Of a stretch of 64,000 nucleotides of DNA, positions 33,021-42,536 are shown piece by piece; the stretch's first letter is position 1; every line of letters begins with the position of its first letter. A program made the translations under genes and the position numbers. The DNA is taken from assembly GCF_000521215.1 (NCBI RefSeq), contig NZ_KI928923.1:105270-169269 (forward strand), read 5' to 3'. A model generated the notes under the pieces. The model had not been told where the DNA came from. It saw nothing but the letters and a program-made list of their open reading frames with translations, and ran no database searches. This DNA is from Labrenzia sp. DG1229 (lineage in GTDB: Bacteria > Pseudomonadota > Alphaproteobacteria > Rhizobiales > Stappiaceae).

Positions 33021-33106
33021 ATCCCTCCGCCGGTACCAACCGGATCAGGTTCAAGGAGTTGGTCTTTTGCCTCTCAGCCCGATCGGTCTTCGTCGGGCAC
33101 CCCCAT
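33021..33106 (-). ncRNA. TPP riboswitch (THI element) upstream of thiM
   Basis: Read on the minus strand this region shows the whole THI consensus in order: GGGGTGCCC (33096-33104), the pyrimidine-sensing GGGCTGAGAG (about 33073-33082), then CCTTGAACCTGATCCGG and TACCGGCGGAGGGA at the 3' side (33021-33050). It binds thiamine pyrophosphate and normally turns the downstream genes off. It precedes thiM by 85 nt. Every conserved block is present, so confidence is high. Confidence 0.97.
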
Positions 33107-33247
33107 GAGATAGTCTGACTGCTATCAAGCCCGGTTTCCGAATGCAAGTCCCGAACCGTCCCTAACTTGTTTCGGCAATTGACTGCGGCGGGAAGATGGG
33201 CGATGTCCTTGGGTATTCCTTTTACGAGCAAATCGCCGGAGTGACGC

Positions 33248-33484
33248 ATGGTTCCGTTTTTCGTGATGATCAAATGTCAACTGGGCAAGACCTACCAGGT
33301 TGCCAATGCCATCGCAGACGCGGAAATTGCCTCCGAGGTCTATTCGACAAGTGGCGACTATGACCTGCTGGTAAAATTCTATGTCGACAACGACGCCGAT
33401 ATCGGTCATTTCGTCAATGAAAAGGTCCATCCGATCGGCGGAATCCAGGACACAAAAACCATTATCACCTTCAAGGCTTTCTAA
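33248..33484 (+). CDS. Stand-alone Lrp/AsnC ligand-binding (RAM) domain protein
   Basis: A 78-residue protein that is a single RAM domain, without the DNA-binding helix-turn-helix of Lrp/AsnC. It shows the alternating pattern KCQLGKTYQVANAIADAE, SGDYDLLVKF, and IGHFVNEKVHPIGGI, DTKTIITFKAF, which matches the beta-alpha-beta-beta-alpha-beta fold. Such proteins bind amino acids and oligomerise, and some act with full-length Lrp proteins. GGAG lies six bases before the ATG. It is divergent from the thi operon and 35 bp ahead of the next gene, with which it may be cotranscribed. Confidence 0.85.
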   Translation: MVPFFVMIKCQLGKTYQVANAIADAEIASEVYSTSGDYDLLVKFYVDNDADIGHFVNEKVHPIGGIQDTKTIITFKAF

Positions 33485-33519
33485 GACACCCCAATTCCTC
33501 TCCACACGGGAGCTGACAA

Positions 33520-33930
33520 ATGCGATTTCTGACCTCATCAGCGCTTGCAGCAAGCTTGAGTATCATGACACTTTCCGTTTCCGGCCAGGCAACCGCGCAG
33601 GGCATGCCGCCCGAACAGATCAAGCAGATCCTTGATGTGACCAAGGCGAACTGGGTGGCATTCCGCGACTGGGAGGGCCAGCAGCTGATTTACTTCACCC
33701 ATCTGGAATCGTGGAAATGCGGCATCGACTTTGTCTTTTATGGACTGAACGATGGACAGCTCGACCAGATGTGGGAGCTGGACGAGTGCGATCCCGACAA
33801 TCCCAACGCCGTTCTGAAGGACAAGCCCTATATCGAGCTTCCTGCCGGATCGACCCAGTCAATCAGTGTCCAGCTGGTCTATCCTGATGGATCGAAAAGC
33901 TCCGTCGAGACCTTCCAGTACAAGCCGTAG
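33520..33930 (+). CDS. Secreted hypothetical protein, 136 aa
   Basis: A 136-residue protein with a Sec signal peptide (residues 1-27, hydrophobic core LAASLSIMTLSV, then SGQATAQ). The mature part has paired cysteines (C67 in WKCGID, C89 in DECDP) and a beta-rich C-terminal half (IELPAGSTQSISVQLVYPDGS). The pair of cysteines could form a disulphide in the periplasm. No family was recognised beyond occurrence of similar proteins in alphaproteobacteria. It follows the RAM-domain gene by 35 bp. Confidence 0.75.
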   Translation: MRFLTSSALAASLSIMTLSVSGQATAQGMPPEQIKQILDVTKANWVAFRDWEGQQLIYFTHLESWKCGIDFVFYGLNDGQLDQMWELDECDPDNPNAVLKDKPYIELPAGSTQSISVQLVYPDGSKSSVETFQYKP

Positions 33931-34230
33931 CAGATCATTCAATCCGACGCTTCTTCTCCCGGTTTGACATGGCCGGGACCCGGATCCGGCATGTTGGATG
34001 ATGCCATGAAACACCAGGGTTGATGATCATCAGGCCCTGACCTTCAAAGAAATTACAGAGGCTCGCGCACGTTAGCAGTCTCGCTGTTCCCGCTTGAGCC
34101 GGGCCCAAACAACAGCATTGGATGATCCGGATCAGGTCCGGGAAAGCACCACGCGATTTTCGACGCCAAGGAAAACACCCGGAGCCGTTTGATTTCAAAC
34201 CACTCGGTGCAGACAACGGCCGAATTCGGC
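33931..34230. other. 300-bp non-coding stretch
   Basis: Between the secreted protein gene and the stop of the EamA transporter gene on the other strand. A 93-codon frame on the minus strand has no ribosome-binding site and a mixed, cysteine-rich composition, so it is not called. TTGGATGAT occurs twice (about 33993 and 34119) in similar settings, a possible remnant of a dispersed repeat. No terminator was seen. Confidence 0.45.
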
Positions 34231-35232
34231 TCAGGATCGTGACGGCGTCGAGGCCCGCCGCGATTTGGTGCGGTCGAGACCGAGCTTGTGCTCTCGGTAG
34301 ATGACGAAGACGCCTGCCGCGATAACGATCATGGCGCCGGCGATCACCTGCGGAACAGGCACTTCGGAGAAGACCACCCAGCCGACAATGATCGCCCAGA
34401 GCATGTTGACGTAGTCAAATGGCGCGATCGTCGAGGCATCGGCAAAGCGGTAGCTCTGTGTCAGCAGGATCTGTCCGACGCCTCCGGCGAGGCCGATCAG
34501 CAGCAGCAGACCAGCTGTTTTCAGGTCGGGCACGATCCACGCCTGACCAGGAAGCAGAAGTCCGAGCGGCAGGGTCAGCAAGGACAGGACCGTGGCAGAC
34601 GCTGCAAACCAGGTGACGATGGTAGACGTCCTCTCCGTCTCGCACAATTTACGCACCGTAATCATCGCGAGCGCCGCACAGCCGGCTGCCATGATGCCCA
34701 ACAGAGCCCCGTAAGTCGACGCGCTGTCCAGTTCGTCTTCACCCAGATGCGGCGACAGGACGATCAATATGCCGAGAAATCCGACGCCGACCGCGCTCCA
34801 GCGGTAGATCCTGACCTGCTCTCCGAGCAGAAAGAATGCAAGCACCACGACGAAGAGTGGCGTTGCAAAACCGATCGCCGTCGCATCCGGCAGTGGCAGC
34901 AGGTAAAGCGCGGTGAACGAACAGACCATGGCCGTGAGGCCGACGGCAGCCCGCGTCAGATGGCCTTTCGGATTTTTGGTTTGAAACGCAAGTCCGAGTT
35001 CACCCCGCAATCCGACCATGAGCAGCACCGGAAAGAGCCCGAAGAAATTCCGTGCGAAAACAAGTTGGCCGATCGGCACGTCTTCCGCGGCGATCTTCAG
35101 GGCTGTCGCCATGATAAAAAAGGTAAAAGTGGAGCTGAGTTTCAGCGCGATGCCCAAAAGGGGCGCGTGTCGTGTCATACCGACGGGCGCAGGCTTGCCG
35201 GAACTGCGGGAACTCAGGCTTTTGAACGCCAT
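34231..35232 (-). CDS. EamA/DMT-superfamily transporter
   Basis: A 333-residue protein with ten hydrophobic segments in two EamA halves. The first half has FARNFFGLFPVL and the second FDYVNMLWAIIVGWVVFSE; both are the family's pore-lining repeats. The last 20 residues are basic and cytoplasmic. Substrates in this family are metabolites or amino acids; this one is not identifiable. ATG 35232 (MAFKSLSS) is preferred, with MTRHAPLL at 35178 as a shorter option. A second EamA protein lies at 39567, on the other strand. Confidence 0.85.
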   Translation of the reverse strand: MAFKSLSSRSSGKPAPVGMTRHAPLLGIALKLSSTFTFFIMATALKIAAEDVPIGQLVFARNFFGLFPVLLMVGLRGELGLAFQTKNPKGHLTRAAVGLTAMVCSFTALYLLPLPDATAIGFATPLFVVVLAFFLLGEQVRIYRWSAVGVGFLGILIVLSPHLGEDELDSASTYGALLGIMAAGCAALAMITVRKLCETERTSTIVTWFAASATVLSLLTLPLGLLLPGQAWIVPDLKTAGLLLLIGLAGGVGQILLTQSYRFADASTIAPFDYVNMLWAIIVGWVVFSEVPVPQVIAGAMIVIAAGVFVIYREHKLGLDRTKSRRASTPSRS

Positions 35233-35451
35233 GACAAGGATCCGGGGCCGGCGCAATAAGGCAATACTCTCCTGACGCACCGGACCGAAGGATCGGGAAG
35301 AGCTACAAAACACCCAGCCTGCAACCGGATACATCAATCGAACACGGTAAATCCGTCAGGGAGCGGAAAGCTTGGGGCTGGTCGAAATCACGATTGGGAA
35401 ACGCAATATCTCGCGAAGCACGCGTTATTGCAATCCTGCACTCCGGATTTC

Positions 35452-36711
35452 TTACTCACCAGCTCCCGTTTCTGCCGCCAATTCCCCTCGCATCATCATC
35501 GCTTCACGTTCCGCAATGGCCTGTTCGAAACCTTTCAGACGCTTGTAGATGGACAACAGTTCAACGATCGTTGGCCAGGAATTGACAAGGAACTGGAATG
35601 AATTGGATACTTGGCTAAAGGCTGCCAAAATCTGCTGAACGATACCCCAGGTTACTTTTTTTGCCACATATGTCGGAATGAGTAGGAAATACGCAAAGAC
35701 ATTGTCTGCCTGAAGGTAGAAACCCCGGAACAGGTTGAAATACATGTAATTGAAATACAGGCGGAAATAGTTCTTCCGGACGAAGCCGAACAGCTCGGTA
35801 AGCTTTACCGGGTCCGCCCTGTCTTCATGATCCTCGCCGTAGACAAGTTCCTTACGATAGGCAGCTTCGACGCGCTGATTGTGAAATTCAAGCCCCGGTA
35901 GCTTTACACCTACTGCGGCGAGAACAACGGTGCCGGTGATGGACCAGAAGATGGCCGCACTCAACAACGGTGCCGGTATTTCGCCAATAAGGGGGAGTTC
36001 CACCACGTGCGACGACAATGCGAGCAGGATCGGCAGGAAGGCGATCAGGGTCATCAGGGAATCGATCAGGGCGACGCCCAAACCCTCCATGATTGCTGCA
36101 AACCGCATTGTATCTTCCTGGATACGCTGGGAGGCACCTTCGATTTGCCGGACGTTGTTCCATTTGGCGACGTAGTAGTCGTTCATCGCCGTGCGCCAGC
36201 GAAAAATGTAGTGACTGATAAAGAACCGCTTCAAGATATAGAGGATGACCCAGACCGACGTGATCTGGAAAAAAATGAACAGCAGCGAATAAAATTCTCC
36301 GGGAGCAACAACTCGTGCGCTCTTGTCCAACGCAGTTTGCACTAGATCAAAAAACGGGCGACGCCAGTTGTTGATCGCGACGGCAACCTGCACGTCGTAA
36401 TAGGTCATGAAAATGATCAGCGAAGAACCCCAGATGGACCAGACCTGCCAGGTATGCGCCTTCGAGTACCACCACCAGAAAGCACCGAATGCGGCCGTAA
36501 ACAGTCCATAATACACGTAGAACCATAAAAACTCGGGCGTGGTAAAATGCCCGAGACCAATAATTGGCTGCTGCCCTTCCGGTGTCGCGCCGAAGCCGAG
36601 TGAACCGCCGAGGCCTGATGCAAACCCGTACCAGACGGCGACCGCAACAGCAGTCCAGGCAATTGCAGACAGGAAAAAGAGTTTCGGGTTGGGAAAAAAT
36701 GACTGAAACAA
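35452..36711 (-). CDS. bacA: SbmA/BacA-family peptide transporter
   Basis: A 419-residue protein of the BacA/SbmA family, which imports peptides in exchange for protons and, in rhizobia and Brucella, is needed for very-long-chain fatty acid in lipid A and for survival in host cells. It has about eight hydrophobic segments, [16 protein letters not shown] at the start, and the conserved [32 protein letters not shown] region, then [16 protein letters not shown]. Length is normal. It is a single gene and its upstream neighbour's terminator lies at 36851-36876. Confidence 0.93.
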   Translation of the reverse strand: MFQSFFPNPKLFFLSAIAWTAVAVAVWYGFASGLGGSLGFGATPEGQQPIIGLGHFTTPEFLWFYVYYGLFTAAFGAFWWWYSKAHTWQVWSIWGSSLIIFMTYYDVQVAVAINNWRRPFFDLVQTALDKSARVVAPGEFYSLLFIFFQITSVWVILYILKRFFISHYIFRWRTAMNDYYVAKWNNVRQIEGASQRIQEDTMRFAAIMEGLGVALIDSLMTLIAFLPILLALSSHVVELPLIGEIPAPLLSAAIFWSITGTVVLAAVGVKLPGLEFHNQRVEAAYRKELVYGEDHEDRADPVKLTELFGFVRKNYFRLYFNYMYFNLFRGFYLQADNVFAYFLLIPTYVAKKVTWGIVQQILAAFSQVSNSFQFLVNSWPTIVELLSIYKRLKGFEQAIAEREAMMMRGELAAETGAGE

Positions 36712-36850
36712 GAGTTGAAACCTGCTGCCTGGAACGAATGAGTCGCGCGCTTTTAGCGTAATACGTCAATTTGGGGCAAGAAGATGCCAATTAAAACGAT
36801 ATTCTCAAACAAACCACAGACACGAATTTGCGAGGCAGCAAGGCTGCGCA

Positions 36851-36876
36851 CAAAAAAGACGTCCCGTTGGACGCCT
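36851..36876 (-). terminator. Rho-independent terminator of the molybdenum hydroxylase gene
   Basis: On the minus strand AGGCGTCC pairs with GGACGTCT around AACG, an 8-bp stem with one G-U, followed by six T residues. It lies about 20 bp after the stop at 36898 and ends that transcript before bacA. Confidence 0.9.
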
Positions 36877-36897
36877 TTTCCGTTGGATATGAATTTG

Positions 36898-39195
36898 CTA
36901 CTTCGCGGCCTCGATCGCCTCCCAGACCCTGAGCGGAGTTGCCGGCATGTCGATCAACTCGGTCACGCCTGCGCCGTCCTTGAGGGCCTTCTGAACGGCA
37001 TTCATCACCGCAGCACAGCCGCCGATTGTCCCGGCTTCTCCGGCTCCCTTGATGCCCATGGCGTTGGTTGTTGAGGGAACATTCCGGGTCTCGAAGTGAA
37101 TGTCGGGCAGATCCGCGGCCCTCAGCAGACGGTAGTCCAGCAGCGAGGCCGTCAGAAGCTGACCGTCTTCATCGTAGATCGTCTGCTCGCACAGTGCCTG
37201 GCTGACGGCATTGGCTGCACCGCCGATCACCTGGCCTTCCAGCAGGAGCGGGTTCACGGTTACGCCGAAATCATCGACGATGACATAATTGACCAGATCA
37301 ACGTCGCCCGTTCCCGGATCAACCTCGACCTCACAAATATGCGTGCCGTTGGGATAGGTTGCCTCGTCCTGGCGGACTTCTTCGCGCGCAGACAGTTTTT
37401 CGCCGGCGGCAACGACGATCTCGGACAGCGCGACCTGCTGGTCTGTTCCGACAACGCGCACGATACCGCTTTCAAGTTCCAGATCGTCGACACCGGCCTC
37501 CAGCTTGTCGGCCGCCAGTTCCTTGACCTTTTTCACCAGGCTGTCACTGGCATCGCGAACAGACGGCAGGCCGAGGGGAATTGACCGGGAACCGCCGGTC
37601 CCGCCGCCGTTCTCAACGCGATCCGTGTCACCCTGAATGACCTCGACCTCGTCGATCGTCACTCCGAACTTCTCCGCGACAACCTGACTATAAGCCGTGG
37701 CATGGCCCTGGCCGTTGGTCTGCGTCCCGATCAGAAGCGTCAGATTGCCCTCCTGGTTGAGTTCAACAGTCGCTTCCTCGCCTCCAGGGAATGCACAGGC
37801 TTCAATGTAGGAGCACAATCCGATCCCGCGGAACTTGCCGGCTTTTGCGCTTTCTTCCTGTCGGGACTTGAAGTCGGCCCAGCCGGAAACTTCCAGAGCC
37901 TTGTCGAGGTGGCCCGAATAATCACCGGTATCGTAGAGGCGGCCGGTTTGGGTCGTATAGGGCAATTGTTCCGGTTTGATGAAATTCCGCTTCCGGATTT
38001 CAATCGGGCCGAGCCCCGTCTCCTCACCTGCCTTGTCCATCAGCCTCTCGATCAGATAGGCCGCTTCCGGTCGCCCCGCGCCTCGAAAGGCATCGGTTGG
38101 CACGGTGTGCATGTAAACACCCTCGGTCTTCGCAAACACCGCCGGTATGTCGTAAAGCCCCGAGGACATTGCTGTTCCAACCCAGGGAATGAACGGAGCG
38201 AACTGGCTGAGATACGCCCCCATGGCTGCCTTCACATGCACTCTCAGTCCAAGGATCCTGTTGTCCTTGTCCAACGCAAGATCTGCACGGCTCAGATTGT
38301 CCCGGCCGTGTGCGTCGGTGATGAAATGTTCCATTCGCTCGCCCGCCCAGCGGACGGGCGTTCCGAGCTGCCTTGCTGCAATCATCAAGAGCGGGTACTC
38401 CCGGTAGCAGAATGCCTTGGTACCGAAACCGCCGCCGACTTCAGGCGTGATTACCTGGATCTTGTCCTTTTCCAGGTCAAGCACCTTGCAGATAACATCG
38501 CGCATCCCGTGCCCGCCCTGCGTGCCCAGCGTCAATTTATACCGCTCGGCATCCGGACTGAACTCAGCGACGCAACCACGCAGCTCCATGTAGTTGGCGA
38601 CAATGCGGTTGTTGACGATTTCAATGGTGACGGTCTTGTCAGCAGCCGCGAAAGCCGCCTCGGTCCTTGCTTCGCCTCCATGGCCGAAGGTGAACGCGAC
38701 GTTGCTGCCATGCTCCGGCCAGACTTTCACCGCATCAGGCCCCAGGGCTTCTTCGATTCCGATCACGGCTTCGAGCGGTTCGTAGTCCACCTCAAGCATT
38801 TCGGCCGCATTTCTCGCCGTGTTGCTATCGTCGGCGACAATGAAGGCAATGGCATCGCCGACATGCCGCACTTCGTCCTTGCAAAGCAAGGGCTGCGGCG
38901 GCAGCCAGTGGTCGGTTCCGTCGATCTGTTTCAACCGGGCCATTGTCGGCAGCGTGTAGCCCTCGACATCACCTCCAGTCAGCACAAGATGAACGCCTTC
39001 CAGCGCACTGACGTCGGATGCGTTTTCGACACTTATCTTGGCGTGGGCCATTGCCGAATACACCATGACGCCGTGAAGACAGCCTTCAGGCCGATAATCG
39101 CCGGTGTAAATTCCCTGACCGGTGATGAGCGGTTGATCTTCCTTGCGGCGCAAAGGCGCGCCGACACCGAATTTCGGAGTGACCATCTTGTTCAT
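36898..39195 (-). CDS. Molybdenum hydroxylase large subunit (CoxL-like form II)
   Basis: A 765-residue protein of the xanthine dehydrogenase/CODH large-subunit family. It has the molybdopterin region TPEVGGGFGTK, the active-site loop TDAFRGAGRPEA (matching AYRGAGR of form II enzymes, not the AYxCSFR of true CODH), EATVELNQEG with the QTNGQGHATAYSQ motif, and the catalytic glutamate in GAGEAGTIGG. Such enzymes hydroxylate aldehydes, purines or heterocycles. The CoxS-like iron-sulphur and CoxM-like FAD subunits are not adjacent, so partners must be encoded elsewhere. ATG 39195 or 39186 are both possible starts. Confidence 0.85.
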   Translation of the reverse strand: MNKMVTPKFGVGAPLRRKEDQPLITGQGIYTGDYRPEGCLHGVMVYSAMAHAKISVENASDVSALEGVHLVLTGGDVEGYTLPTMARLKQIDGTDHWLPPQPLLCKDEVRHVGDAIAFIVADDSNTARNAAEMLEVDYEPLEAVIGIEEALGPDAVKVWPEHGSNVAFTFGHGGEARTEAAFAAADKTVTIEIVNNRIVANYMELRGCVAEFSPDAERYKLTLGTQGGHGMRDVICKVLDLEKDKIQVITPEVGGGFGTKAFCYREYPLLMIAARQLGTPVRWAGERMEHFITDAHGRDNLSRADLALDKDNRILGLRVHVKAAMGAYLSQFAPFIPWVGTAMSSGLYDIPAVFAKTEGVYMHTVPTDAFRGAGRPEAAYLIERLMDKAGEETGLGPIEIRKRNFIKPEQLPYTTQTGRLYDTGDYSGHLDKALEVSGWADFKSRQEESAKAGKFRGIGLCSYIEACAFPGGEEATVELNQEGNLTLLIGTQTNGQGHATAYSQVVAEKFGVTIDEVEVIQGDTDRVENGGGTGGSRSIPLGLPSVRDASDSLVKKVKELAADKLEAGVDDLELESGIVRVVGTDQQVALSEIVVAAGEKLSAREEVRQDEATYPNGTHICEVEVDPGTGDVDLVNYVIVDDFGVTVNPLLLEGQVIGGAANAVSQALCEQTIYDEDGQLLTASLLDYRLLRAADLPDIHFETRNVPSTTNAMGIKGAGEAGTIGGCAAVMNAVQKALKDGAGVTELIDMPATPLRVWEAIEAAK

Positions 39196-39566
39196 AAATC
39201 TGGACCTGTGTTTTGGGAGGAGTTTCCCTGGAAATCAGAAGACCGAATGCAACAGAGATGCATCCAAGTTGGCCCCGAAGACCACTGTAACCAGTGGATC
39301 TGTTGTGTTTTGTGCCTCGGAACCGCCGTGCTGCCAAGTGAAATATAACCGGTTCGGCAGATAAGGCAAACATTGCAGTGACAGCTTTCCTTCCGGTTAA
39401 AATGGGCATAGCCTATGCCGATTACCACCTATTGAATCATCGAACGGGCACGCGTACGCACTCGTATCGCGTATCTGTCCCTGCAACCGTTCGTTCCGGG
39501 AAACAACATTGAAACCCGATTGAAAAACAGGCCCGAACCGGGGCGCCTGCCACCAGAGGACTTCAT
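39196..39566. other. Divergent intergenic region with a short palindrome
   Basis: It lies between the molybdenum hydroxylase gene and the EamA gene and must hold both promoters. GGCATAGCCTATGCC at 39405-39419 is an inverted repeat with 6-bp arms and a 3-bp centre, a possible operator. No gene was supported. Confidence 0.4.
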
Positions 39567-40508
39567 TTGCTGAAACGCGTCGAGAAGAAAATTGTGGCCA
39601 TGACGGTCGATCTTCCGTCCAACACCATCGGTGCCCTGTGGGTATTGCTGGCGGCATTCGGGTTTTCCATCATGGTGGCGCTGATCAAGTTCGTCGGCCA
39701 GGATCTGAGCGTCTTTCAGATCCTCTTCGTCCGACAGGCCGTCATGCTCGCCATTGTCGCCCCGACGATCATACGCGGTCTGCCGACCTCGCTCGCCACG
39801 AAGCGGCCGGGGCTTCAACTCGCGCGTGTTCTCATCGCGGCAACGGCCATGTTGTGTGGCTTCACCGCCGTCATCGAGCTGCCGCTGGCGGATGCAACGG
39901 CGATCAGCTTCTCCCGCACTTTTTTCATCACGATTTTTGCCATCTGGTTTTTGAACGAAACCGTTGGCGTCCATCGTTGGGGTGCGACCATCGTCGGTTT
40001 TCTTGGTGTGGTACTCATGCTGCGCCCGGGTGCAGATGGCATTGTCGATCCCCATGCCCTGCTCGCGATTGCCGGCGCTGCCGGTGCCGGCATGGTCATG
40101 ATCGTTGTCCGTATCCTGACGCGAACAGATCCGCCGGTAACCATCCTCACCTACCAGGCGTTCGGGGTCGGTCTGATCATGCTTGTGCCGGCGGTTCTGA
40201 CCTGGCAGGCACCAAGCTTGCACCAGTGGCTGCTTCTCCTGCTGGTCGGCATTGTGTCCTGGGCAGCTCAGCTTGCAAACATCAAGGGCTACAAGGCAGG
40301 CGAAGCAACCGCCATTGCCTCCCTGGACTACACAAGACTTCTCTACGCAACCATATTGGGCGCGCTTGTCTTCGGCCACTGGCCGAGCGTGGAAACCCTC
40401 GCCGGCGCCACCATCATCATTGCCGCGTCAATCTATACAGTCCGCCGCGAAATCAAGCGCGGCCGCGAACTGGCGCGCGCCGCAGAAGGTCGCGGAGAGT
40501 CCCACTGA
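39567..40508 (+). CDS. EamA/DMT-superfamily transporter
   Basis: A 313-residue protein with ten hydrophobic segments in two EamA repeats, first half with FVRQAVMLAIVAPTIIRG and second half with YKAGEATAIASLDYTRLLYA. The C-terminus is basic (REIKRGRELARAAEGRG). I use TTG 39567 because AGAGGA lies six bases upstream; ATG 39600 (MTVDLPSN) lacks such a site and is the alternative. It has no clear operon partner. The two EamA proteins of the window are only moderately alike and should not be presumed to share a substrate. Confidence 0.8.
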   Translation: MLKRVEKKIVAMTVDLPSNTIGALWVLLAAFGFSIMVALIKFVGQDLSVFQILFVRQAVMLAIVAPTIIRGLPTSLATKRPGLQLARVLIAATAMLCGFTAVIELPLADATAISFSRTFFITIFAIWFLNETVGVHRWGATIVGFLGVVLMLRPGADGIVDPHALLAIAGAAGAGMVMIVVRILTRTDPPVTILTYQAFGVGLIMLVPAVLTWQAPSLHQWLLLLLVGIVSWAAQLANIKGYKAGEATAIASLDYTRLLYATILGALVFGHWPSVETLAGATIIIAASIYTVRREIKRGRELARAAEGRGESH

Positions 40509-40561
40509 GGCACGGGATCCGAAAAGACCGACATCGTGTGTTGCGCAAGTTGGAAAAATGT

Positions 40562-42231
40562 TCAGGCGCTTTGCGCTTCGGATTGCGCCCGCTTCTGCGC
40601 CTCTTCCTCGACCAGTTCCTTCTTGGATAGTTTGCCGACCATCGTCTTGGGAAGTTCATCCCGGAACTCGAATTCACGTGGCATTTCAATGGAAGACAGG
40701 TGATCTTTCAGGAAGGCCTTCATGTCTTCGCCGGTCATGGAATGGCCCTCCTTCAGCTTGATGAAAGCCTTGGGTGACTGGCCGCGATATTCGTCCGGGA
40801 TCGCGATGACGATCGTTTCGTCCACCGCTTCGTTCTGGTAGATTGCCTCCTCGATGACACGAGGATAGACATTGTACCCTGAACACAGGATCAGATCCTT
40901 GATCCGGTCGACAAGATATATGAAGCCTTCTTCATCCTGATACCCGACATCGCCCGTATGCAGATAGCCCTCGGCGGTAATCGTGTCCGCCGTGGCGTCA
41001 TCCCGCTTCCAGTAACCCTTCATGATCTGGGGACCGTGGAGCAGAAGCTCGCCTTTCTCGCCGGCTGCAACGTCTGTTTTCCTGTCTTCGATGCTGACAA
41101 AACGGGCTTTGGTGCCGGGCACCAGGCGTCCTATGGATCCTGCCCGCCGGTTCTCGTCCAGCGGATTGACTGCCGCGACCGGGGACGATTCCGTCAGACC
41201 GTAGCCCTCCACCAGAACGCAGCCCGTCAACTTCTCGAAACTCTGCTTGACCTCGACCGGCAACGGCGCGCCACCGGAAAGACACAGGGAAATGCTCGAC
41301 AGGTCGTAATTCGCAGTCATCGGCGAATTGTTGATCGCGGTATAAAGCGTCGGCACTCCCGGAAACAGCGTCACCCGCTTGCGCTTGACGGCATCAAGCA
41401 GAGCCTTGAGCTCGAAGCGTGGCTGCAGGACCATTTCCGCACCCAGGATAATCGAAAGGTTCTGTGCAACCGTCATGGCAAAGACGTGAAAGAACGGCAA
41501 CACGCACAGCATTTTTCTTCGCCGCGACGCGCTTTTTCGAAGACGCAGCGCATTTGCTCGATATTTGCCGACAGATTCTGATGGGTCAGCATTGCACCCT
41601 TGGGAACACCGGTCGTGCCACCGGTATACTGAAGCACGGCGATATCGTCATGGGGATCGATCTCGACGGGCTTCGGGCTTTTCCCCCTGGTCTGGAGCTC
41701 GTCGAACCAGACATGCGCTTCATCGCGCGGAATGTCAGCCAGTTCCTTGCGCTTGAAGAGGCTGAAAAGCACCTTCTTGACCGTGGGAAGACAAAACGTC
41801 ATCGGGCACACGATGATCTTGTCGAGGATCTTTTCCTTTCGGACTTCCTCGACCTTGTCGTAGATCACCTTCAGGTCCATCGTCACCATGATGCGCACAT
41901 CGGCATCACGCGCCTGAAAGGCTATTTCTCGTTCGACATAAAGTGGATTGAAGTTGGCGACCGTGCCGCCGATCTTCAGGATCGCGAAATAGAAGATCGT
42001 GTAATAGGGCGTATTTGGAAGGCAAAGGCCCACATGCACGCCCGGTCCGACACCCATGGCCTGAAGGCCAGCGGCCGTCCTGTCCACAAGTTCACCGAGC
42101 TCGGAATAGGTCCAGACCTTGCCCATGAAATCGGCAGCCGGCCGGTCGCCGAACTCTGCGACGGTGCTTTCGAGATATTCGTGTACCGGACGGGCGTCAA
42201 ATGCCGCGTTCCATTCCTCCGCAGTCGTCAT
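40562..42231 (-). pseudogene. Long-chain acyl-CoA ligase (FadD-like), split by one frameshift
   Basis: Two overlapping frames on the minus strand together give a full-length AMP-forming ligase of about 555 residues. The N-terminal frame ends soon after YTGGTTGVPKGAMLTH (P-loop) and MRCVFEKARRGEEK; the C-terminal frame resumes at MLCVLPFFHVF and holds GYGLTESSPV, TGDVGYQDEEGFIYLVDR and GKLSKKEL with the catalytic lysine. The break is at a five-T run on the plus strand (41512-41516); one extra base restores the frame. Start ATG 42231 follows GGAG. It is called a pseudogene, though a sequencing error in a homopolymer is equally possible. Confidence 0.8.
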
Positions 42232-42536
42232 AACGTTCTCCAACGCGTTATTTTCGCTTCAATCTCTGGCAGATGAAATCCGGTCTCGTGCGAACTCCCA
42301 ATATGTCCGTCCGAGACGATCTCCTCTTCACCAGCACCAGGTAGATTGAATGCGCCACCTCTTCGGGTCCCTTCTGACATGACGCAACCTTCCGTTCACG
42401 TCAACTCGCGACGTAACGACATCTCTTCATTTTTTTGCAATCGCGAACCATAAGATGAAGATAAGTCCACAGCACCGGATAGCAATACCGGCAAGAAATC
42501 AGAAACTTATCAAGAGCCACGAATCTGGTCTCCGAT
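42232..42536. other. 305-bp stretch with no supported gene
   Basis: Upstream of the acyl-CoA ligase gene and downstream of the ATPase stop, both on the minus strand. It should include the ligase promoter. Frames are short and lack start sites; no terminator hairpin with a T-run was found. Confidence 0.45.

Noticed and set aside
33935..34216. A 93-codon minus-strand frame in the gap after the secreted protein gene
   Set aside because: Cysteine/proline-rich mixed composition, no ribosome-binding site and no fold; more like non-coding or repeat-derived DNA.
36898..39195. True carbon monoxide dehydrogenase large subunit
   Set aside because: The active-site loop reads FRGAGR, not the AYxCSFR of form I CODH, and no coxM/coxS genes are adjacent.
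37702..39348. A 548-codon frame antisense to the molybdenum hydroxylase gene
   Set aside because: The minus-strand protein carries all family motifs; the opposite frame is a GC-rich shadow rich in R, G, H and C.
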